Shown: positions 56,020 to 64,000 of the stretch, piece after piece
Numbering within the stretch: position 1 is the first letter of the stretch
How the letters are laid out: every line of letters begins with the position of its first letter
Assembly (NCBI GenBank): GCA_023055355.1
Contig: JALJCS010000055.1
Span: forward strand, 1,842,166 to 1,906,165
Source: Agelaius tricolor
Lineage: Eukaryota > Chordata > Aves > Passeriformes > Icteridae
Direction of reading: 5' to 3'
DNA: 64,000 nucleotides
The notes under the pieces: model-generated
Seen by the model: the letters and a program-made list of their open reading frames with translations, nothing else
The model's database searches: none
Told to the model about the DNA's origin: nothing
Position numbers and translations under genes: made by a program

Positions 56020-57690
56020 TTTGGTTTAAATCCTCCCAGGGATTCTGATTTTGTTACCTGCAAAATTTGGAATTTTGCAGGTACCAAAATTTGGGCTGAG
56101 CGTCAGAGTTGTTTCTGTCCCCTGGCAGGAGTTGATGGTAATTAAAGTGTTAATTAAAGCATCCTTGGGTCTGTGAAATGTTCTGCTAGAAGTTTGAGCA
56201 GTTTTGTGGGGTCTTTTTCTTTAAATCCTCCTGAGGATTCTGGTTTTGGTACCTGGAATTTGGGCTGAGGGTCAGAGTTGTGTCAGGAGTTCATGGTAAT
56301 TAAAGTATTAATTAAAGCATCCTTGGGTCTGTGAAATGTTCTGGTAGAAATTTGTGGAGATTTTTAAATTTTTTTTTTGTTTAAATCCTTTAAATTCTCC
56401 CAGGGATTCTGATTTTGGTACCTGCAGGAATTTGTGCTGAGGGTCAGAGCTGTTTCTCTGTCCCTGGCAGGAGTTGATGGTAATTAAAGTGTTAATTAAA
56501 GCATCCTTGGGTCTATTTGAAATGTTCTGGTAGAAATTTGTGCAGTTTTGGGGTTTTTTTTTGGTTTAAATCCTTTAAATCCTCCTGAGGATTCTGGTTT
56601 TGGTACCTGCAGGAGTTTGTGCTGAGGGTCAGAGCTGTTTCTGTCCCCTGGCAGGAGGTGCTGTAGGTGAGTTATGGTAATTAAAGTGTTAATTAAAGCA
56701 TCCTCAGGTCTGTGAAATGTGCTGGTGGAAATTTGTGCAGTTTTTTAAAATTTTTTTTTGGCTTAAACCCTTTAAATCCTCCCAGGGATTCTGATTTTGG
56801 TACCTGCAGGAATTTGGGCTGAGGGTCAGAGCTGTTTCTCTGTCCCTGGTAGGAGGATTTAAAGGTGAGTTCTTGGTAATTAAAGTGTTAATTAAAGCAT
56901 CCTTGAGTCTGTGAAATGTGCTGGTAAAAATTTGTGCAGTTTTTTGGGGTTTTTTTCTTTAAATCCTCCTGAGGATTCTGGTTTTGGTACCTGGAATTTG
57001 TGCTGAGGGTCAGATTTGTTTCTGTCCCTGGCAGGAGGTGCTGTAGATGAGTTATGGTAATTAAAGTGTTAATTAAAGCATCCTCAGGTCTGTGAAATGT
57101 GGTGGTGGAAATTTGTGCAGTTTTTTAAAATTTTTTTTTTGTTTAAACCCTTTAAATCCTCCCAGGGATTCTGATTTTGGTACCTACAGGAATTTGGGCT
57201 GAGGGTCAGAGTTGGTTCTCTATCCCTGGTAGGAGGATTTAAAGGTGAGTTATGGTAATTAAAGTGTTAATTAAAGCATCCTCGGGTCTGTGAAATGTGC
57301 TGGTGGAAATTTGTGCAGTTTTTTAAAATTTTTTTTTGGTTTAAATCCTTTAAATCCTCCCAGGGATTCTGATTTTGGTACCTGCAGGAATTTGTGCTGA
57401 GGGTCAGAGCTGTTTCAGGAGTTCATGGTAATTAAAGTGTTAATTAAAGCATCCTTGGGTCTATTTGAAATGTGCTGATAAAAATTTGTGCATTTTTGGT
57501 TTTTTTTTTGGTTTAAATCCTTTAAATCCTCCCAGGGATTCTGGTTTTGGTACCTGGAATTTGTGCTGAGGGTCAGAGCTGTTTCTGTCCCTGGCAGGAG
57601 GTGCTGTAGGTGAGTTATGGTAATTAAAGTGTTAATTAAAGCATCCTCGGGTCTGTTTGAAATGTGCTGGTGGAAATTTGTGCTCCTGAG
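56020..57690. repeat. Tandem array, 155-200-bp unit, 9 copies
   Basis: 'taattaaagtgttaattaaa' recurs near 56140, 56295, 56477, 56678, 56878, 57058, 57256, 57428 and 57620, with 'ggattctgattttggtacct' and 'gctgagggtcagagctgttt'. Confidence 0.95.
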
Positions 57691-57739
57691 CTTCTGCTGG
57701 AGCTGTGAGAAGAAAACATCACCAAAATCCTTGGTGCTC

Positions 57740-58345
57740 CTTCCTGAACAATTTAATTTAAATTAATTTAAAATTTCTGCCTTCCACTTGAATTTCCTGG
57801 GCTCAAATCTGAGCTCCACCTCCTTCCCTCTTAATTTAAATTAATTTAAAAATTTCTGCTTTCCACTTGAATTTCCTGGGCTCAAACCTGGGCTCCACCT
57901 CCCTCCCTCCCTCCCTATTAATTTAAATTAATTTAAAATTCCTGCCTTCCACTTGAGTTTCCTGGCTCAAATCTGAGCTCCACCTTCCTCCCTCTTAATT
58001 TAAATTAATTTAAAAATTCCTGCCTTCCATTCGAGTTTTCTGGCTCAAATGTCAATTCTACCTCCCTCTTAATTTAAATTTATTTAAAATTTCTGCCTTC
58101 CACTTGAATTTCCTGGGTCAAATCTGAGCTCCACCTCCCTCCCTCTTAATTTAAATTAATTTAAAATTCCTGCTTTCCATTTGACTTTCCTGGGCTCAAA
58201 TCTGAGCTCCACCTTCCTCCCTCTTAATTTAAATTAATTTAAAATTTCTGCCTTCCACTTGAATTTCCTGGGCTCAAACCGGGGCTCCACCTCCCTCCCT
58301 CCCTATTAATTTAAATTAATTTAAAATTTCTGCCTTCCATTTGAG
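57740..58345. repeat. Tandem array, about 80-bp unit, 8 copies
   Basis: 'ttaatttaaattaatttaaa' plus 'tctgccttccacttgaattt' and 'ctcaaatctgagctccacct'. Confidence 0.95.
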
Positions 58346-58459
58346 TTTCCCAAAAAACAAAAGGTCCAGAGTGGGAATTTTGGGAATTTGTGGAGTGAGG
58401 ATTTGGGGTTCTGCTGAATGCTGGGGTGGGGAGTGCTGAGTCTCACAGGAATTTTTTAA

Positions 58460-61450
58460 TTTTAAAGAGGAGTTGGAAGGAATTGAAGATCCCTGGAAGT
58501 GTCCAGAGCCAGGTTGGAGCAGGGATGGTGAAATTGGAATTTTAAAATCCTTTCCAACCCAAATTATTGCAGAATTCCCCGATCAGAGGGACTTACCTGG
58601 ATGGGGAGGAGCTGCTGTTTTCTTTTTTTGGGTGAATTTCCAAGTGTGGGAAATGAATTTTAGAGAATTCTCCAATTCTCCAAACCTGTGTACAAACCTT
58701 GAGATAAAAAATGCTACTTTAGAAATGCCATGGAATAAAATAATGTTGAAATAAGAATTAAGAAGAGGGGCTGGAAGGAATTGAAGATCCCTGGAAGTGT
58801 CCAGGGCCAGGTTGGAGCAGGGATGGTGAAATTGGAATTTTAAAATCCCTCCCAACCCAAATCATTGCAGAATTCCCTGATCAGAGGGACTGACCTGGAT
58901 GGGAAGGCGCTGCTTTTTCTTTTTTGGGGGAATTTCTAAATGAATTGGTAGAGAATTTTCCAATTCTCCAAACCTGTGCACAAACCTTGAGATGAAAAAT
59001 GCTAATTTAGAAATGCCATGGAATAAGATAATGTTGAAATAAGAATTAAGCAGAGGGGCTGGAAGGAATTGAGGATCCCTGGAGGTGTCCAAGGCCAGGT
59101 TGGAGCAGGGTTGGTGAAATTGGAATTTTAAAATCCCTCCCAACCCAAATTATTGCAGAATTCCCAGGTTAGAGGGGCATGAGGAATTCACATGGATGGC
59201 TGTTTTCTTTTTTTGGGTGAATTTCTGATTGTAGGAAATGAATTTTAGAGAATTTCTCCAATTCTCCAAACCTGTGTACAAACCTTGAGATAAAAAATGC
59301 TGATTTAGAAATGCCATGGAATAAAATAATGTTGAAATAAGAATAAGGAGAGGGGTTGGAAGGAATTGAAGATCCCTGGAGGTGTCCAAGGCCAGGTTGG
59401 AGCAGGGATGGTGAAATTGGAATTTTAAAATCTTTTCCAACCGAAATCATTGCAGAATTCCCTGATCAGAGGGACTGACCTGGATGGGAAGGAGCTGCTG
59501 TTTTCTTGTTTTTGGATGAATTTCCAAATGAATTTTAGAGAATTCTCCAATTCTCCAAACCTGTGTACAAACCTTGAGATAAAAAATGCTGATTTAGAAA
59601 TGCCATGGAATAAAATAATGTTGAAATAAGAATAAGGAATTGGAAGGAATTGAAGATCCCTGGAGGTGTCCAAGGCCAGGTTGGAGCAGGGATGGTGAAA
59701 TTGGAATTTTAAAATTCTTTCCAACCCAAATTATTGCAGAATTCCCTGGTCAGAAGGGCTGGGAAAACTCATCTAGATAGGAAGGAGCTGCTGTTTTCTT
59801 TTTTTGGGTGAATTTCCAAATGAATTTTAGAGAATTCTCCAATTCTCCAAACCTGTGTACAAACCTTGAGATAAAAAATGCTGATTTAGAAATGCCATGG
59901 AATAAAATAATGAAATAAGAATTAAGAAGAGGGGTTGGGAGGAATTGAAGATCCCTGGAATTGTCCAGTGTTGGACAGAACTTGGAGCAGGGATGGTGGA
60001 ACTTGGAGCTTTAAAACTTGAAGTTTGGAGCTTTAAAGTTTGGAATTTTAAAATCCCTCCCAACCCAAATTATTGCAGAATTCCCTGATCAGAGGGACTG
60101 ACCAGGATGGGAAGGAGCTGCTGTTTTCTTTTTTGGATGAATTTCCAAATGAATTTGTAGAGAATTTTCAAATTCTCCAAACCTGTGTACAAACCTTGAG
60201 ATAAAAAATGCTGATTTAGAAATGCCATGGAATAAAATAATGTTGAAATAAGAATAAGGAGTTGGAAGGAATTGAAGATCCCTGGAAGTGTCCAAGGCCA
60301 GGTTGGAGCAGGGATGGTGAAATTGGAATTTTAAAATCCCTCCCAGCCCAAATTATTGCAGAATTCCCTGATCAAAGGGACTGACCTTGATGGGAAGGAG
60401 CTGCTGTTTTCTTTTTTGGATGAATTTCCAAATGAATTTTAGAGAATTTTCCAATTCTCCAAACCTGTGTACAAACCTTGAGATAAAAAAAGCTGATTTA
60501 GAAATGCCATGGAATAAAATAATGAAATAAGAATTAAGAAGAGGGGTTGGAAGGAATTGAAGATCCCTGGAAGTGTCCAGGGCCAGGTTGGAGCAGGGAT
60601 GGTGAAATTGGAATTTTAAAATCCCTCCCAACCCAAATTATTGCAGAATTCCCTGATCAGAGGGACTGACCTGGATGGGGAGGAGCTGCTGTTTTCTTGT
60701 TTTTGGATGAATTTCCAAATGAATTTTAGAGAATTCTCCAATTCTCCAAACCTGTGTACAAACCTTGAGATAAAAAATGCTGATTTAGAAATGCCATGGA
60801 ATAAAATAATGTTGAAATAAGAATAAGGAGAGGGGTTGGAAGGAATTGAAGATCCCTGGAAGTGTCCAGTGTTGGACAGAGCTTGGAGCAGGGATGGTGG
60901 AACTTTAACTTTTAAAACTTGAAGTTTGGAGCTTTAAAGTTTCGAGCTTTAAAGTTTGGAATTTTAAAATCCCTCCCAACCCAAATTATTGCAGAATTCC
61001 CTGGTCAGAGGGACTGACCTGGGTGGGAAGGAGCTGCTGTTTTCTTTTTTTGGGTGAATTTCCAAGTGTAGGAAATGAATTTTAGAGAATTCTCCAATTC
61101 TCCAAACCTGTGTACAAACCTTGAGATAAAAAATGCTGATTTAGAAATTGTAGAACAAAATAATGAAATTTGTAGAACAAAATAGAAATTTGTAGAACAA
61201 AATAATGTTGAAAGAGAATTAAGAAGAGGGGTTGGAGGGAATTGAAGATCCCTGGAATTGTCCAGGGCCAGGTTGGACAGAACTTGGAGCAGGGATGGTG
61301 AAACTTTAAACTTTAAAGTTTTGAACTTCACAATTTTGAGCTTTAAAATCCCTCCCAACCCATTGCAGGATTCCCTGACCAGAGGGACTGACCTGGATGG
61401 GGAATAAATTGAATTTGCTGCTTTTTCTCTTTTATTTTGGTTGAATTCCT
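58460..61450. repeat. Tandem array, about 292-bp unit, 9-10 copies, CR1-derived core
   Basis: 'ccaaacctgtgtacaaacct' near 58680, 58970, 59266, 59557, 59849, 60177, 60460, 60748 and 61104. Each unit also has 'gaagatccctggaagtgtcc' and 'aaggccaggttggagcaggg', which match the CR1 3' end, so the array seems to have amplified a CR1 fragment plus flanking sequence. 90-codon minus frames (FHGISKSAFFISRFVHRFGE type) recur per unit and are artefacts. Confidence 0.93.
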
Positions 61451-61539
61451 GAGTTAGGAGCAGGGAGAGCACCCAGGGCCAGCCCCTCCTTCCAGCTGTG
61501 ACACCGGATCCCCCTGGTTCCCCTTGCAGCACTGCTGCC

Positions 61540-64000
61540 ACTTGTGCTGCTAAATTTAATTTACTGCTATTCCAAACCCTTGATTTTATAGGGGGAAAGT
61601 GCCTAAATCACCCCTTGGAGGTGCCTAAACCACTGCTCCCAGCCTCGTTATTTAATCTGAATTAAAACCCAGATTAATTGGGATAAATTGATTGGCTTTG
61701 AATTATTTGCTGCCATTTGTGCTGCTAAATTTAATTTACTGCTATTCCAAACCCCTGATTTTATGGGGGGGAAAGTGCCTAAATCACCCCTTGGAGGTGC
61801 CTAAACCACTGCTCTCAGCCTCGTTATTTAATCTGAATTAAAACCCAGATTAATTGGAATAAATTGATTTGGTTTGAATTATTTGCTCCTATTCCAAACC
61901 CCTGATTTTAGAGAGGGGAAAGTGCCCAAATCACCCCTTGGAGGTGCCTAAACCACTGCTCCCAGCCCCAGCCTTGTTATCTCATTTAATATAAATTAAA
62001 ACCAGATTAATTGGAATAAATTGATTGTGTTTGAATTATTTGCTGCTATTCCAAAACCCTGATTTTAGAGAGGGGGAAGTGCCTAAATCACCCCTTGGAG
62101 GTGCCTAAACCACTGCTCCCAGCCTCAATATCTCATTTAATCTGAATTAAAAACCAGATTAATTGGAATAAATTGATTGGGTTTGAATTATTTGCTGCTA
62201 TTCCAAAACCCTGATTTAATGGAGGGAAGGTGCCTAAATCACCCCTTGGAGGTGCCTAAACCACTGCTCCCAGCCTCATTATTTAATCTGAATTAAAACC
62301 CAGATTAATTGGAATAAATTGATTGGGTTTGAATTATTTGCTGCCACTTGTGCTGCTAAATTTAATTTACTGCTATTCCAAACCCCTGATTTTCAGGGGG
62401 GAAGGTGCCCAAATCACCCCTTGGAGGTGCCTAAACCACTGCTCCCAGCCTCGTTATCGCATTTAATATAAATTAAACATTAAACCAGATTAATTGGGAT
62501 AAATTGATTTGGTTTGAATTATTTGCTGCTATTCCAAACCCCTGATTTTAGAGAGGGGAAAGTGCCTAAATTGCCCCTTGGAGGTGCCTAAACCACTGCT
62601 CCCAGCCTCGTTGTCTCATTTAATATAAATTAAACATTAAACCAGGTTAATTGGGATAAATTGATTGGATTTGAATTATTTGCTGCCATTTTTGTTGCTC
62701 AATTTAATTTGCTGCTATTCCAAACCTCTGATTTTATGGGGGAGAAAGTGCCTAAACCACTGCTCTCAGCCTCGTTATTTAATCTGAATTAACAACCAGA
62801 TTAATTGGGATAAATTGATTGGGTTTGAATTATTTGCTGCCATTTGTGCTGCTAAATTTAATTTACTGCTATTCCAAACCCCTGATTTTATAGGGGAGAA
62901 AGTGCCTAAACCACTGCTCTCAGCCTCGTTATTTAATCTGAATTAAAACCCAGATTAATTGGGATAAATTGATTGGGTTTGAATGATTTGCTGCTATTCC
63001 AAACCCCTGATTTTATGGGGGGGAAGGTGCCTAAATCACCCCTTGGAGGTGCCTAAATCACTGTTCCCAGCCTCATTGTCTCATTTAATATAAATTAAAC
63101 CAGATTAATTGAAATAAATTGATTGGGTTTGAATTATTTGCTGCTATTCCAAAACCCTGATTTTATAGGGGGAAAGTGCCTAAATCACCCCTTGGAGGTG
63201 CCTAAACCACTGCTCCCAGCCTCGTTATTTAATCTGAATTAAAACCCAGATTAATTGGGATAAATTGATTGGGTTTGAATTATTTGCTCCTATTCCAAAA
63301 CCCTGATTTAATGGAGGGAAGGTGCCTAAATCACTCCTTGGAGGTGCCTAAACCACTGTTACCAGCCTTGTTGTCTCATTTAATATAAATTAAACAGATT
63401 AATTGGGATAAATTGATTGGGTTTGAATTGTTTGCTGCTACTTGTGCTGCTAAATTTAATTTACTGCTATTCCAAACCCCTGATTTTATGGGGGGGGAAA
63501 GTGCCTAAACCACTGCTCCCAGCCTCGTTATTTAATCTGAATTAAAACCCAGATTAATTGGAATAAATTGATTGGGTTTGAATTATTTGCTGCTATTCCA
63601 AACACCTGATTTAATGGGGGGAAGGTGCCTAAATCACCCCTTGGAGGTGCCTAAATCACTGTTCCCAGCCTCATTGTCTCATTTAATATAAATTAAACCA
63701 GATTAATTGAAATAAATTGATTGGGTTTGAATTATTTGCTCCTATTCCAAACCCTGATTTTGTGGGGCGGAAGTGCCTAAATCACCCCTTGGAGGTGCCT
63801 AAACCACTGCTCCCAGCCTCTTTATCTCATTTAATATAAATTAAACATTAAACCAGATTAATTGGGATAAATTGATTGGGCTTGAATGATTTGCTGCCAC
63901 TTGTGCTGCTAAATTTAATTTACTGCTATTCCAAACCCCTGATTTTATGGGGGGGAAAGTGCCTAAATCACCCCTTGGAGGTGCCTAAACCACTGCTCCC
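61540..64000. repeat. Tandem array, about 155-bp unit, 15+ copies, runs off the window
   Basis: 'ataaattgattgggtttgaa' recurs every 148-181 bp from 61683 to 63870. Units hold 'cctaaaccactgctcccagc', 'aaaacccagattaattggga' and 'ctgctattccaaacccctga'. An occasional extra 'gctgctaaatttaatttact' lengthens units. Confidence 0.96.

Noticed and set aside
58583..61541. Series of about 90-codon minus frames with FHGISKSAFFISRFVHRF
   Set aside because: One per 292-bp repeat unit, with frames ending at different places. They are repeat-derived, not a gene family.
1..64000. CRISPR-like or bacterial content suggested by the regular repeats
   Set aside because: Repeats are directly abutting with no spacers, and the genes have GT-AG introns and vertebrate families.

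Overview
The window comes from a vertebrate nuclear genome, most likely a songbird. CR1 LINE 3' ends, songbird-type LTR repeats with AT microsatellites, GC-rich unique sequence and very dense tandem repeats all point to a small microchromosome. No bacterial operons, tRNA, rRNA or CRISPR arrays are visible. I place the organism by repeat style and gene content, not by a database match.

Two real protein-coding genes can be rebuilt exon by exon, both on the minus strand and both TGF-beta/activin-subunit genes. INHBE (29422-30927) has two coding exons and 354 residues. INHBC (45233-52578) has three coding exons and 493 residues. Each has a signal peptide, a CPxC motif after it, a prodomain, a basic cleavage site and a 114-residue mature domain with nine cysteines. 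In mammals these are liver-secreted activin subunits. INHBC is unusual in two ways. Its prodomain carries about 16 in-frame copies of a 24/30-bp coding minisatellite. Its mature cystine-knot domain is split by a 3.4-kb intron full of LTR-like and tandem repeats, flanked by a 5-bp direct duplication. INHBE is uninterrupted at the same codon, so this looks like a recently gained intron.

A CpG island at 54230-54790, with a CTCF-like motif, an X-box and a strong plus-strand splice donor at 54648, lies head-to-head with INHBC. By mammalian gene order (R3HDM2 divergent from INHBC, then INHBE, then GLI1) it probably starts R3HDM2, and everything to the right is then its first intron. A second CpG island (19040-19645), with a minus-strand donor next to 19275, might be the GLI1 promoter. 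No GLI1 coding exon is visible, so that is weak.

Layout: 1-400 CR1; 0.6-18.5 kb successive minisatellite arrays with short unique islands; 19-21.3 kb CpG-rich block with a CTCF-like motif; 21.4-23.3 kb minisatellites; 23.6-26.8 kb AT-rich satellite-like arrays; 27-28.3 kb 110-bp array; 28.5-31.3 kb INHBE; 31.8-38.2 kb minisatellites, an expanded CR1 tail and telomere-like repeats; 38.2-43.4 kb LTR-derived arrays; 43.5-45.2 kb minisatellites; 45.2-52.6 kb INHBC; 52.9-54.2 kb minisatellites; 54.2-54.8 kb CpG island; 54.8-64 kb six consecutive tandem arrays. Long open frames over the arrays are by-products of repeats and are not annotated as genes.
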